NCBI RefSeq assembly: GCF_000009265.1
Contig: NC_008384.1
Span: 434,001 to 498,000, forward strand
Length of the DNA stretch: 64,000 bases
Direction: 5' to 3'
DNA from: Rhizobium johnstonii 3841
GTDB taxonomy: Bacteria; Pseudomonadota; Alphaproteobacteria; Rhizobiales; Rhizobiaceae
The notes under the pieces are model-generated. The model did not search any database and was not told where the DNA came from. It saw only the letters and a program-made list of their open reading frames with translations. This document shows positions 1 to 9,901 of the stretch, one piece after another. The position numbers and the translations under genes are program-made. Each line of letters starts with the position of its first letter. Position 1 is the stretch's first letter.

Positions 1-470
1 CACCTCTGCCTCGCTTGTGCCGTGCGGATCAGCTCAGCCGCAAATCGCACGCTCGATCGCCTTCCGGCGGTTGATCTGACCTTCGCCTGGCCGTTGCGCC
101 GCTGTGGAGTGACGCCATTGCGAGCGGAGTAAAGGTCTCGCACAGAACGCGAGCAAAACGCTCGACGACGGGAAGATCCGACCTCACGCGATTGGTCTTT
201 TGTCTGCTGTCAGGCCTGCCGAAGCTTCGAACTGCCCTAGTTCTAACGGTAACGCTTACCATTTCGCGCTTTTTAGAAGCGCCGACTAGAATGGTCTAAT
301 TCACCCCCTGTTCAAAAATGCACAGATGCTGTTTGGAATTAGTTGTAAATCACCCGTTGCCTCAGGGCGGGATTTCCGTGATCGTAAGTTGAGGGTCCGT
401 CGTTCTGAGGAGAACGGCTGGCCAAATTTGAACAGATCCGCAATCTGGCCAATCTCTGGGAGGAGAGAAT
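1..470. other. Intergenic region upstream of the Liv-type operon, no gene recognised
   Basis: No open frame here looks like a protein: the longest, a 77-codon minus frame at 29-262, is Arg-rich, low complexity and resembles no family I know. The half nearer the first gene is AT-richer than its surroundings, as expected of a promoter region. A short inverted repeat with 5-bp arms (GGTAA-CGC-TTACC, 248-260) could be a LacI- or similar-type operator. A direct repeat CTGGCCAA occurs twice shortly before the first gene. I could not define a convincing -35/-10 pair. Confidence 0.5.
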
Positions 471-1676
471 ATGCGTAAGAATCTCATTGCATCAGTTGCA
501 TTTCTGCTTGCGAGCAGCACTGCGGTGCTCGCGCAGAGCGCGACCGACGGCAAGGTCAAGATCGGCATCCTGAACGACCAGTCGGGTGTCTATGCCGATT
601 TCGGCGGCAAGTCCTCCGTCGAAGCCGCCAAGATGGCGGTCGAGGATTTCGGCGGCAAGGTGCTTGATGTGCCGGTTGAGATCGTCGATGCCGACCACCA
701 GAACAAGGCGGATATCGCCTCCAACATCGCCCGCCAGTGGTATGACACCGAGCAGGTGGATGCGATCATGGAGCTGACGACCTCGTCGGTGGCGCTTGCT
801 GTGCAAGCGATCGGCAAGGATAAGAAGAAGATCGACATCGTCACCGGTGCGGCGACGACGGATCTGACCGGCAAGGCTTGCTCGCCTTACGGCTTCCATT
901 GGGCCTACGACACCCATGCGCTGGCCGTGGGCACCGGCGGCGCGCTCGTCAAGCAGGGCGGCGACAGCTGGTTCTTCCTGACCGCCGACTATGCCTTCGG
1001 CTATTCGCTGGAGCAGCAGACCAGCGATTACGTCAAGGCGAGCGGCGGCACGGTCGTCGGTGCTGTGCGCCATCCGCTGTCGAGCCAGGACTTCTCGTCC
1101 TTCCTGTTGCAGGCGCAATCATCAGGCGCCAAGGTGATCGGCCTTGCCAATGCCGGCCTCGACACTTCGAACGCCATCAAGCAGGCGGCCGAATTCGGCA
1201 TCACCCAGGGCGGCCAGCATCTGGCGGCACTGCTCTTCACGCTCGCCGAAGTTCACGGTCTCGGCCTTGAAGCGGCTCAAGGGTTGACGCTGACGGAGGG
1301 CTATTATTGGAACCGCGACGACGAGAGCCGCGCCTTCGCCAAGAAGTTCTTCGCCCGCACCGGCAAGATGCCGAACATGATCCACACCGGCACCTATTCG
1401 GCGGTGACGCAATATCTGAAGGCGGTGCAGAAGGCCGGTACCGACGAAACGGAAGCCGTCGCCAAGCAGCTACATGAAATGCCGGTCGATGACGTCTTCG
1501 GCCGCGGCGGCACGGTCGGCGCCAATGGCCGCATGATCCACGACATGTATCTGCTGCAGGTCAAGAAGCCTTCCGAAAGCAAGGAGCCGTGGGATTACTT
1601 CAACGTGCTCGCCACCATTCCCGGCAAGGAAGCCTATATCGATCCCGCCAAGAGCGGCTGCGATCTGGTGAAGTAA
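471..1676 (+). CDS. Branched-chain amino acid/amide-type ABC transporter substrate-binding protein
   Basis: Periplasmic ligand-binding component of a HAAT-family (Liv/Urt-like) importer. The 401-aa product begins with a Sec signal peptide of about 21 residues ending in VLA, followed by a leucine-binding-protein fold of the Peripla_BP_6 type covering the rest of the chain. Length is normal for the family. The ATG is preceded by a strong GGGAGGAGAG ribosome-binding site. It is the first gene of a tight operon with two ATPases and two permeases in the order binding protein, LivG, LivF, LivH, LivM. The ligand cannot be read from sequence; downstream GMC and 3-hydroxyacid dehydrogenases suggest it need not be an amino acid. 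Confidence 0.9.
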   Translation: MRKNLIASVAFLLASSTAVLAQSATDGKVKIGILNDQSGVYADFGGKSSVEAAKMAVEDFGGKVLDVPVEIVDADHQNKADIASNIARQWYDTEQVDAIMELTTSSVALAVQAIGKDKKKIDIVTGAATTDLTGKACSPYGFHWAYDTHALAVGTGGALVKQGGDSWFFLTADYAFGYSLEQQTSDYVKASGGTVVGAVRHPLSSQDFSSFLLQAQSSGAKVIGLANAGLDTSNAIKQAAEFGITQGGQHLAALLFTLAEVHGLGLEAAQGLTLTEGYYWNRDDESRAFAKKFFARTGKMPNMIHTGTYSAVTQYLKAVQKAGTDETEAVAKQLHEMPVDDVFGRGGTVGANGRMIHDMYLLQVKKPSESKEPWDYFNVLATIPGKEAYIDPAKSGCDLVK

Positions 1677-1681
1677 GCACG

Positions 1682-2463
1682 ATGGCGGTTTCCGCAATTG
1701 AAACTCAGGAAAAGCCGCGGGTGGTATTGTCCGCCCGCGGCCTGCGCCGCGATTTCGGCGGCTTCACGGCCGTCAAGAACGTCGATCTCGATGTGCATGA
1801 CGCCAGCGTGCATGCGCTGATCGGGCCGAACGGCGCCGGCAAGACGACGGTCTTCAACCTGCTGACCAAGTTCCTGCAGCCGACCTCAGGCACCATCACC
1901 CTGATGGGCGTTGACATCACCAAGACGCCGCCCGACAAGGTGGCGCGCATGGGGCTGGTCCGCTCTTTCCAGATTTCGGCGGTCTTCCCGCATCTGACAG
2001 TTCTCGACAATGTGCGCGTGGCGCTGCAGCGGCCGAACAATCTTTCCACACAGTTCTGGCGGCCACTCTCCGCACTCGACCGGCTGAACGAGCGCGCCGA
2101 GCAACTGCTCGCCAGCGTCGGGCTTTCCAAGGAGCGCGATCACATCGCCGCCGATCTTTCCTATGGCCGCAAGCGCGTGCTGGAGATCGCCACCACGCTG
2201 GCATTGGATCCGAAGGTGCTGCTGCTCGACGAGCCAATGGCCGGCATGGGGCAGGAGGATGTCGGCGTCGTCTCGTCGATTATCCGCGAGGTCGCCCACG
2301 ACCGGGCAGTGCTGATGGTCGAGCACAATCTCTCCGTCGTCGCCAATATCTGTCAGCATGTCACCGTATTGCAGCGCGGCGAGATCCTCGCCGAGGGCGA
2401 TTATGCGACCGTCAGCCAGGACGAGCGCGTGCGTGTGGCCTATATGGGCACGGAGGAGCATTG

Positions 2464-2464
<1 letters not shown>
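1682..2464 (+). CDS. Liv-type ABC transporter ATP-binding protein (LivG-like)
   Basis: Cytoplasmic ATPase subunit of the importer, 260 aa. Walker A reads GPNGAGKTT near residue 40, the signature region reads LSYGRKRVLEIA in place of the usual LSGGQ, and Walker B reads LLLDEPMAGM. The LSYG form is common in LivG/UrtD-like proteins. I chose the ATG five bases after the binding-protein stop; a longer frame starting at 1589 would run back into the preceding gene and is not supported. The stop TGA overlaps the ATG of the next gene by one base, indicating translational coupling. Confidence 0.9.
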
Positions 2465-3165
<701 letters not shown>

Positions 3166-3169
3166 CCAG

Positions 3170-4057
3170 ATGACGATGATCTTCGGCATTCCCCTGCAGG
3201 CGCTGTTCGGCCAGCTGCTGATCGGCCTGATCAACGGCTCGTTCTACGCGCTGCTCAGCCTCGGCCTCGCCATCATCTTCGGCCTGCTTAGGGTGATCAA
3301 CTTCGCCCATGGCGCGCAATATATGCTCGGCGCCTTCGTCGCCTATCTGCTGCTGACCTATGCCGGCATCGGCTACTGGCCGTCATTGATCCTGGCGCCC
3401 GTTATCGTCGGCCTTGCGGGTGCAATCATCGAGCGGCTGTTCCTGCGCCGGCTCTACGATCTCGATCCGCTCTACGGCCTGCTCTTCACCTTCGGGCTGG
3501 CGCTCGCGGTCGAGGGCACCTTCCGTTATCTCTACGGCTCTTCCGGCCAGCCCTATGCAACGCCAGCGGCCCTTGCCGGCGGGGCGAACCTCGGCTTCAT
3601 GTTCCTGCCGATCTATCGCGGCTGGGTGGTGGTCGTCTCGCTCGTCGTCTGCCTCGGCACATGGCTGCTGATCGAGAAGACCAAACTCGGGGCTTACCTG
3701 CGTGCCGCCACCGAAAACGCCGTGCTGGTGCAGGTCTTCGGCGTCAACGTGCCGGTGCTGTTGACGCTCACCTACGCGCTCGGCGCCGGTCTCGCCGCCT
3801 TTGCCGGCGTGCTGGCGGCGCCGATCTACCAGGTCTCGCCGCTGATGGGCTCGAACATGATCATCGTCGTCTTCGCCGTCGTCGTCGTCGGCGGCATGGG
3901 ATCGATCATGGGCGCGATCATCACCGGTTATGTGCTCGGCATTGCCGAGGGCCTGACCAAGGTCTTCTATCCCGAGGCGTCCAACATCGTGATCTTCGTC
4001 ATCATGGCGATCGTGCTTCTCATCAGGCCCGCGGGCCTCTTCGGACGGGATGCTTGA
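3170..4057 (+). CDS. Liv-type ABC transporter permease (LivH-like)
   Basis: Inner-membrane permease of the HAAT family, 295 aa, with about eight hydrophobic segments. The N-terminal stretch GLINGSFYALLSLGLAIIFGLLRVINFAHG is the usual LivH opening (shown here as adjoining short motifs GSFYALLSLG and VINFAHG). A conserved GGMGSIMGAIITG loop lies near the C-terminus. The chosen ATG lies four bases after the LivF stop; an in-frame ATG two codons later is an alternative. A longer frame from 3086 overlaps LivF and is rejected. It pairs with the LivM-like permease that follows. Confidence 0.9.
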   Translation: MTMIFGIPLQALFGQLLIGLINGSFYALLSLGLAIIFGLLRVINFAHGAQYMLGAFVAYLLLTYAGIGYWPSLILAPVIVGLAGAIIERLFLRRLYDLDPLYGLLFTFGLALAVEGTFRYLYGSSGQPYATPAALAGGANLGFMFLPIYRGWVVVVSLVVCLGTWLLIEKTKLGAYLRAATENAVLVQVFGVNVPVLLTLTYALGAGLAAFAGVLAAPIYQVSPLMGSNMIIVVFAVVVVGGMGSIMGAIITGYVLGIAEGLTKVFYPEASNIVIFVIMAIVLLIRPAGLFGRDA

Positions 4058-4058
4058 C

Positions 4059-5048
4059 ATGGCTGACATCACCGAAACCATCCAAACGGAAAAAAGCCGA
4101 ACCGCCCTTTCGGTGCAGGCGGGTTTTCTGCTGGCGGGACTGCTGCTCCTGCTGCTGGCGCCGTTCTTTTTCTATCCGATCTTCCTGATGAAGCTGCTCT
4201 GCTTCGCGCTCTTTGCCTGTGCCTTCAACCTGCTGCTCGGCTATACCGGCCTGCTGTCCTTCGGTCACGCCACCTTCTTCGGCGGTGCCGCCTATTTCAC
4301 CGCCTATACGGTGAAGGAATGGGGCCTGCCGCCGGAACTCGGCATTCTGATCGGTGTGGCGGGTGCGGCGTTTCTCGGTCTCGTCATGGGCTTCTTCGCC
4401 ATCCGCCGCCAGGGCATCTATTTCGCGATGATCACGCTGGCGCTGTCGCAGATGTTCTTCTTCTTCTGCCTGCAGGCGGAATTCACCGAAGGCGAGGACG
4501 GCATCCAGTCGGTGCCGCGCGGCCATCTCTTCGGCTTCATCGATCTGAACAGTTCGACCAACATGTATTACTTCGTACTGGCTGTCTTTCTCGTCGGCAT
4601 CTTGATCATCTGGCGCTTTATCAATTCGCCCTTCGGCATGATCCTGAAATCGATCCGCGAAAACGAGCAACGGGCGATCTCGCTCGGTTATTCGGTGGCG
4701 CGCTACAAGCTCGGCGCCTTCGTCATGTCGGCAGCGCTTGCCGGGCTCGCGGGCGCGGTGAAATCGATCGTCTTCCAGTTCGCGACGCTGACCGATGTCG
4801 CCTGGCAGATGTCGGGCGAGGTGATCCTGATGACGCTGCTCGGCGGCATCGGTACGCTGATCGGCCCGCTCTTCGGCGCCGGGCTGGTGGTGGTGCTGGA
4901 AAACTACCTCGCCACCTCGGAATTCCCGGTGACGATCATCACCGGCATCGTCTTCATGGTCTGCGTGCTGATCTTCCGCCGCGGCATCATCGGCGAATTC
5001 TACGCCTCGCGGCTGGGGCGGAAACTGGGCTTCGTCTATCGCCGCTGA
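4059..5048 (+). CDS. Liv-type ABC transporter permease (LivM-like)
   Basis: Second inner-membrane permease, 329 aa, with about eight to ten hydrophobic segments and LivM hallmarks such as NLLLGYTGLLSFGHA near residue 50 and GGIGTLIGP near residue 265. The start at 4059 is preferred because GGACGGGA sits about nine bases upstream; an ATG at 4050 overlapping the LivH stop is possible and would add three residues. It closes the transporter set. A cluster of palindromes follows before the next gene. Confidence 0.88.
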   Translation: MADITETIQTEKSRTALSVQAGFLLAGLLLLLLAPFFFYPIFLMKLLCFALFACAFNLLLGYTGLLSFGHATFFGGAAYFTAYTVKEWGLPPELGILIGVAGAAFLGLVMGFFAIRRQGIYFAMITLALSQMFFFFCLQAEFTEGEDGIQSVPRGHLFGFIDLNSSTNMYYFVLAVFLVGILIIWRFINSPFGMILKSIRENEQRAISLGYSVARYKLGAFVMSAALAGLAGAVKSIVFQFATLTDVAWQMSGEVILMTLLGGIGTLIGPLFGAGLVVVLENYLATSEFPVTIITGIVFMVCVLIFRRGIIGEFYASRLGRKLGFVYRR

Positions 5049-5064
5049 ACGGGCGGACCTCTCT

Positions 5065-5150
5065 CTTTCCGGAAAGAATACCTCTTTCGGAAAAGAGACG
5101 GGCGGCGGCGCTGCGACTCTTCCTCTCCCCGTGCTGCGGGGAGGGGGAAG
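5065..5150 (+). repeat. Cluster of three palindromes between livM-like and GMC oxidoreductase genes
   Basis: Three inverted repeats lie in the 131-base gap. CTTTCCGGAAAG (5065-5076) is a perfect 12-bp palindrome. CTCTTT-CGGA-AAAGAG (5082-5097) forms a tetraloop hairpin. CTTCC-T-CTCCCC pairs with GGGGAG-GG-GGAAG around a 7-base loop (5119-5150). The last resembles the C/G-run palindromes scattered between rhizobial genes. They could attenuate transcription from the liv-type genes into the oxidoreductase genes or stabilise the upstream message. Confidence 0.6.
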
Positions 5151-5179
5151 CGGCAAGCATCTGGAGTCTCATGCGGGGC

Positions 5180-6775
5180 ATGGATCGTTACGACTATATC
5201 ATCATCGGGGCAGGCAGCGCCGGCTGCGTGCTCGCCAACCGGCTGTCTGCCGATGGCCGGAGCCGGGTGCTGCTGCTCGAAGCCGGCGGCAGCGACAATT
5301 ATCACTGGATCCATATTCCGGTCGGTTATCTTTATTGCATCAACAACCCGCGTACCGACTGGTGCTTCACCACGGCGCCGGAAGCGGGATTGAACGGCCG
5401 GGCGCTGAGTTATCCGCGCGGCAAGGTTCTCGGCGGCTGTTCGTCGATCAACGGCATGATCTACATGCGCGGCCAGGCGCGCGATTACGACCTCTGGCGG
5501 CAGATGGGCTGCAGCGGCTGGGGCTGGGACGATATTCTGCCATTCTTCCGCAAGTCGGAGGATTTTTATCGCGGCGAAGACGAGATGCATGGTGCCGGCG
5601 GCGAATGGCGCATCGAGAAAGCGCGCGTGCGCTGGGCCGTGCTCGATGCCTTCCAGCAGGCCGCCAGGGAAGCGGGCATCCCGGAGACTGCGGATTTCAA
5701 CCGCGGCAGCAACGAGGGCTCCGGCTATTTCGACGTCAACCAGCGCTCCGGCATTCGCTGGAATACCTCGAAGGCCTTCCTGCGGCCGGCGATGAGGCGC
5801 TCCAACCTGACCGTCCTGACCAAGGCGCAGGTCCGGCGGCTGCTGGTGGAGGAAGGCGCCGTTGCCGGCGTCGAGTTTCAGCATCGTGGCGTGGCGAAAC
5901 GCGCCTACGCGGCGAAAGAAACTGTCCTGTCAGCCGGTTCGATCGGCTCGCCGCATATCCTGGAACTGTCAGGCATCGGCAGGGGCGAGGTTCTTCAGCG
6001 GGCCGGCGTCGATGTCGTCACCGAGGTCAAGGGTGTCGGCGAGAACCTGCAGGACCATCTGCAGCTGCGTCTGGCCTACAAGGTCACAGGCGTTCCGACG
6101 CTGAACGAGAAGGCGACGAAGCTGATCGGCAAGGCGGCAATCGGGCTCGAATATCTCGTCCGCCGCTCCGGGCCAATGGCAATGGCGCCGAGCCAGCTTG
6201 GCATCTTCACCCGATCGGGCCCGGACCGGGAAACGCCCGACCTGCAATATCACGTGCAGCCGGTCTCGCTGGAGAAGTTCGGCGATCCCGTCCATCCTTT
6301 CCCGGCAATCACCGCGAGCGTCTGCAATCTGAGGCCGGAAAGCCGCGGTTCGGTGCACCTGTCCAGCCCGGATTTTGCCGCCCAGCCGACGATCAGTCCG
6401 AAATACCTCTCGACGCAGCGCGATCGTGACATAGCTGTTCGTTCAATACGGTTGACGCGCAAGATCGTCGCGCAACCTTCGTTTGCCTGTTTCAGGCCGG
6501 AGGAATTCAAGCCGGGGCCTGCCTATCAGACGGAGGCCGATCTGGAGCGGGCGGCGGGCGAGATCGGCACGACGATTTTCCATCCCGTCGGCACCTGCCG
6601 CATGGGGGCCGACAGGGACAGCGTTGTCGACCCCCGGCTGAGGCTCCGGGCGCTCGGCAAGCTCAGGATCGCCGACGCCTCGGTGATGCCGTCGATCACG
6701 TCGGGCAACACCAATTCGCCGACGATCATGATCGCCGAAAAGGCGGCAGCGATGATCCTCGAAGACAATCGATAG
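5180..6775 (+). CDS. GMC family FAD-dependent oxidoreductase (choline/alcohol dehydrogenase-like)
   Basis: FAD-dependent alcohol oxidoreductase of the GMC family, 531 aa, close in length to BetA and AlkJ. The N-terminal Rossmann motif is GAGSAGCVLANRL, an acidic LLEAGG follows, and the FAD region reads PRGKVLGGCSSING near residue 85. The C-terminal HPVGTCRMG and GNTNSPTIMIAEKAA motifs carry the expected catalytic histidine and asparagine. It oxidises a primary or secondary alcohol to a carbonyl; the substrate is unknown. An ATG at 5171 preceded by GGAG is an alternative start adding three residues. The next gene, ten bases downstream, is another hydroxyacid dehydrogenase, so the two probably act in sequence on the compound imported by the upstream transporter. 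Confidence 0.88.
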   Translation: MDRYDYIIIGAGSAGCVLANRLSADGRSRVLLLEAGGSDNYHWIHIPVGYLYCINNPRTDWCFTTAPEAGLNGRALSYPRGKVLGGCSSINGMIYMRGQARDYDLWRQMGCSGWGWDDILPFFRKSEDFYRGEDEMHGAGGEWRIEKARVRWAVLDAFQQAAREAGIPETADFNRGSNEGSGYFDVNQRSGIRWNTSKAFLRPAMRRSNLTVLTKAQVRRLLVEEGAVAGVEFQHRGVAKRAYAAKETVLSAGSIGSPHILELSGIGRGEVLQRAGVDVVTEVKGVGENLQDHLQLRLAYKVTGVPTLNEKATKLIGKAAIGLEYLVRRSGPMAMAPSQLGIFTRSGPDRETPDLQYHVQPVSLEKFGDPVHPFPAITASVCNLRPESRGSVHLSSPDFAAQPTISPKYLSTQRDRDIAVRSIRLTRKIVAQPSFACFRPEEFKPGPAYQTEADLERAAGEIGTTIFHPVGTCRMGADRDSVVDPRLRLRALGKLRIADASVMPSITSGNTNSPTIMIAEKAAAMILEDNR

Positions 6776-6785
6776 GGAGAAGACC

Positions 6786-7667
6786 ATGGCAAGGATCGCA
6801 TTCATCGGCCTCGGCAACATGGGTGGGCCGATGGCGGCCAATCTGGTCAAATCAGGTCACGAGGTCCTCGGCTTCGATCTCGCGGCTTCGGTGCTGAAGG
6901 CGGCCGAGGAGAGCGGCGTCAAGCCGGCAAGCCATGCCAGCCAGGCGGTCAAGGACGCGGACATCATCATCACCATGCTGCCGCAGGGCAGACACGTGCT
7001 GACGGCCTGGACCGATATCCTGCAGTCGGCCGCGCAAGGCACGCTGGTCATCGATTGCTCGACCATCGATGTCGAAAGCAGCCGCAAGGCGCATGAGATG
7101 GCCAAGGCCGCAAGCTGCCTGTCGCTCGACGCCCCGGTTTCAGGCGGCACCGGCGGGGCGACCGCGGGCACGCTGACCTTCATGGCAGGCGGCTCGGAAG
7201 ACGCCTTCGCCAGGGCGAAGCCGATCCTGGAGGCGATGGGTAAGAAGATCGTCCATTGCGGTGAGGCCGGCGCCGGCCAGGCAGCGAAGATCTGCAACAA
7301 CATGATATTAGGCATTTCGATGGTGGGCGTCTGCGAGGCCTTCGTGCTCGCCGAAAAGCTTGGCCTCTCGCATCAGGCGCTGTTCGACGTCGCCTCGACC
7401 TCGTCAGGCCAGTGCTGGTCGATCAATACCTATTGCCCGGTGCCTGGCCCGGTGCCGACCTCGCCGGCGAACAATGACTACAAACCGGGCTTTGCCGCGG
7501 CACTGATGCTCAAGGATCTCAGGCTTTCCCAGGAAGCGGCGCTGGCGAGTGGCGCCTCCACGCCGCTCGGCGCGGAAGCAGCGCAGCTTTTCGCGCTCTT
7601 CGAAAAGCAGGGCAATGGCGGAAGGGACTTTTCCGCCATTATCGAGATGTTTCGCGAGAAGGCGTAA
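6786..7667 (+). CDS. 3-hydroxyisobutyrate dehydrogenase family NAD(P)-dependent oxidoreductase
   Basis: Beta-hydroxyacid dehydrogenase of 293 aa. It has an N-terminal dinucleotide fold (IGLGNMGGPMAANL), the substrate-binding DAPVSGGTGGA motif near residue 115, and the GAGQAAKICNNM segment containing the catalytic lysine (about residue 168). Valine-pathway MmsB is the best-known family member, but tartronate-semialdehyde reductases and other beta-hydroxyacid dehydrogenases look alike, so the substrate is uncertain. It has an AGGGAGAAG ribosome-binding site and follows the GMC gene by ten bases. The next gene is convergent, 16 bases away. Confidence 0.85.
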   Translation: MARIAFIGLGNMGGPMAANLVKSGHEVLGFDLAASVLKAAEESGVKPASHASQAVKDADIIITMLPQGRHVLTAWTDILQSAAQGTLVIDCSTIDVESSRKAHEMAKAASCLSLDAPVSGGTGGATAGTLTFMAGGSEDAFARAKPILEAMGKKIVHCGEAGAGQAAKICNNMILGISMVGVCEAFVLAEKLGLSHQALFDVASTSSGQCWSINTYCPVPGPVPTSPANNDYKPGFAAALMLKDLRLSQEAALASGASTPLGAEAAQLFALFEKQGNGGRDFSAIIEMFREKA

Positions 7668-7683
7668 GCACCGCGGCGTCAAA

Positions 7684-8442
7684 TCAAGCCTTCGACACCG
7701 AGAAGCTGAGCCTGATGTCGCCGAGCAGGATGTCGATCTCGCCGGGTTCGGTCAGTTCGATCGCGCCGCTCAACGTGCCTGTGGTGATAAGCGCACCTGC
7801 CTTCAGCGATGTCTCGGGGCGCAAGCCGTCATTGGCATAATCGACGAGCCAGGTGAGAACGTCGCCTTTCGGATGCTGTGCCGGACCATCATAGATCGTG
7901 TGGCCGGCATGAGTGACCTTGAGTGGTGTTCCCCCGACGGTGTTGACAACGCTTTTTTCGAGCTCCGGGCCGAGCACATAGCCGCTATTGCCGAGCCGGT
8001 CGGCGACGAACAGCAGAAAGGACACGCTGCCGCTTTCCTTGACAGCGCTGATCAACAGTTCGGCGCCGAGATAGACAGCGGAGATTGCCTCGAGCACCTC
8101 AGTGCGGCTGTAGGGAACGCCCGTGCGGACCGGCAGGTCGCTGCCGAGACGGACGGCGATCTCGGTCTCGAATTTCAACCCCGGATACCAGGGAATGTCA
8201 GCGCCCGAGACGGCTTCGGCATAGGGATGCAGCGGAGCGGTGACCGCCTGGCCCTGCGGCGAGACCGTCACCTTCCAGGCATTGCTGGAAATACCGTCTG
8301 CAGCAGTGAGCAAATTCTGCGCCTCCATCGCCTGATGCAGATCGGCTGGCAGCGCGAAAGTGTCCGTTGCCTCCTGCCGACCGGCCTGTCGCAGGCTGTG
8401 AAGCCTGGCTGCAACCGTGCGCGGATCGAATGTCTCTGTCAT
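7684..8442 (-). CDS. Hydratase of the 2-keto-4-pentenoate hydratase/FAH superfamily
   Basis: The 252-aa product has the size and layout of 2-oxopent-4-enoate hydratase (MhpD-like) and related decarboxylases of the fumarylacetoacetase fold. The C-terminal half contains the metal-site acidic residues and motifs such as GALITTGTLSGAIELTEPGE. Members normally hydrate 2-oxo-4-enoic acids in aromatic meta-cleavage or handle related 2-keto acids. Here it is 79 bases downstream of rhaK on the same strand with its own GAGGAGA ribosome-binding site, so it may be the last gene of the rhamnose operon. I know of no required step for it in the phosphorylated rhamnose route. A longer frame up to 8601 overlaps rhaK and is rejected. 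Confidence 0.75.
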   Translation of the reverse strand: MTETFDPRTVAARLHSLRQAGRQEATDTFALPADLHQAMEAQNLLTAADGISSNAWKVTVSPQGQAVTAPLHPYAEAVSGADIPWYPGLKFETEIAVRLGSDLPVRTGVPYSRTEVLEAISAVYLGAELLISAVKESGSVSFLLFVADRLGNSGYVLGPELEKSVVNTVGGTPLKVTHAGHTIYDGPAQHPKGDVLTWLVDYANDGLRPETSLKAGALITTGTLSGAIELTEPGEIDILLGDIRLSFSVSKA

Positions 8443-8521
8443 GCTATCTCCTCGACATGATTTTCGAGGTGCCACACTAGCGGCAAGGCAGGGACGAACA
8501 AGGCCGCTTTTGGAAAGACTC

Positions 8522-9901
8522 CTATTCCATCGCCGCGTACCAGCGGGTGCGATAGGCGGCCAGTTCGGGAATATCTGTCGGCGGAACATGCGTCTCGGCA
8601 CCCGACACCGGCCGGATGCCGGTGAGAAGGGCCGCCCCCTGGCTGGTGCCGGTCGAGCCGGGAAGGGCCATGACCTCGCGGCCGGTTAGGGCCGCCAGCA
8701 GCTTGAGATAGGTCCCATTCAGCGCAAAAGGCCCTTCGACGATAATAGGGCCTTTGGCGCCGATCAGTCCGAGGCAGGCATCGGTCATCAAGGCGAGATA
8801 GAGACAGGCGGCGGCAGAACGCTCCTCGCGGCTTGCCTCTTCGGCGCCGATCCAGCGGCTTGTCTTTCCGGGGAAAGGCCCGGAACCGGAGGCAATATTC
8901 GGCAGCAGCATCATGCCTTTGTCGATGACGGGACCGATTGCCGCCTGGGCGGCTTTTTCGTCGACAGGGCCGATCTCGGCCGACAGGATCTCGAATTCCC
9001 GGCCGCCCATGAAACGGGAGGAGGGGACGGCCCGGCCATAGGCATCGACATTGGCGAGCGCATCGCGTTTCGCATCGAGATGATCGAGATCGCCGCCGAC
9101 GCCGAAATTGATCACCCATGTGCCTGTGGAGACGACGGCGAAGGGTGCCTCCCGATGAACCAGATGCGGCAGCAGCGAGGCATTGGAATCATGAATGCCG
9201 CAATAGACCGGCACAGGTGCGACAAGGCCGAGTTCAGCGGCGATATCCGGCAGGACCGGGCCGAGCGCATCGAAGGCGGAGCGGATCGGCGCCATGAGGT
9301 CGCGAATGCCAAGCCTGTCGACGAGCGAGGAATAGTGGCCCTCCCTCGGGTTCCAGAGATCGGTATGGCAGCCGAGCGAGGTCAGCTCATTGGCGGTAAC
9401 ACCCGTCAGCCGCGCCGTCCAATATTGCGCATAGGTGAGGATGGTCGCCACCTCGGCGAATTCCTCGGGAAAGGCGGTCTTCTGGTAGTGCAGCTGCGCG
9501 CCGACATTGAGACCCATCGCGAGGTGCGGCGAGAAGGTTTCGTCGAAGGAGGGGCGCAGTGCCGTATAGGCGTCGCGGATGTCCTGCGGATATTCGTGTT
9601 CATAGTCGATGACAGGCATGGCAAGCGCGCCGTCCCGGCCAAGCAGTGCTGCGGATGCGCCATGGGTGGTGATCGAAATGGCGTCGAAGCCGGGCTCGCG
9701 CGCAAGGCTCTTCAGCGCATCGAGCGCAAAGGACCAGAGAGCCTCTACGTCGAAATGCGGATAGAGGCCGGATTTGATCGCGATATTCGGCCGTTTCAGG
9801 ACGGCGATCTCGGCGCCCGTCTCGCTGTCGAGGACGACGACCTTGGCATTGGTCTTGCCGATGTCGAGGACGGCGATGCGGCGATAGGAGGTGGCGTTCA
9901 T
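8522..9901 (-). CDS. rhaK: L-rhamnose ABC-locus sugar kinase RhaK (rhamnulokinase)
   Basis: FGGY-type carbohydrate kinase of 459 aa with the ASKHA phosphate-1 motif DIGKTNAKVVV at the N-terminus and phosphate-2/adenosine motifs such as STGTWVINFG in the middle. It phosphorylates L-rhamnulose (or rhamnose) for the aldolase step. In R. leguminosarum the corresponding kinase is also required for activity of the rhamnose ABC transporter, which is established for this locus. Its ATG overlaps the rhaU stop by four bases (ATGA), giving coupled translation. Confidence 0.92.
   Translation of the reverse strand: MNATSYRRIAVLDIGKTNAKVVVLDSETGAEIAVLKRPNIAIKSGLYPHFDVEALWSFALDALKSLAREPGFDAISITTHGASAALLGRDGALAMPVIDYEHEYPQDIRDAYTALRPSFDETFSPHLAMGLNVGAQLHYQKTAFPEEFAEVATILTYAQYWTARLTGVTANELTSLGCHTDLWNPREGHYSSLVDRLGIRDLMAPIRSAFDALGPVLPDIAAELGLVAPVPVYCGIHDSNASLLPHLVHREAPFAVVSTGTWVINFGVGGDLDHLDAKRDALANVDAYGRAVPSSRFMGGREFEILSAEIGPVDEKAAQAAIGPVIDKGMMLLPNIASGSGPFPGKTSRWIGAEEASREERSAAACLYLALMTDACLGLIGAKGPIIVEGPFALNGTYLKLLAALTGREVMALPGSTGTSQGAALLTGIRPVSGAETHVPPTDIPELAAYRTRWYAAME

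Noticed and set aside
29..262. 77-codon minus frame at the left edge
   Set aside because: Arg-rich low complexity, no ribosome-binding site seen, no domain.
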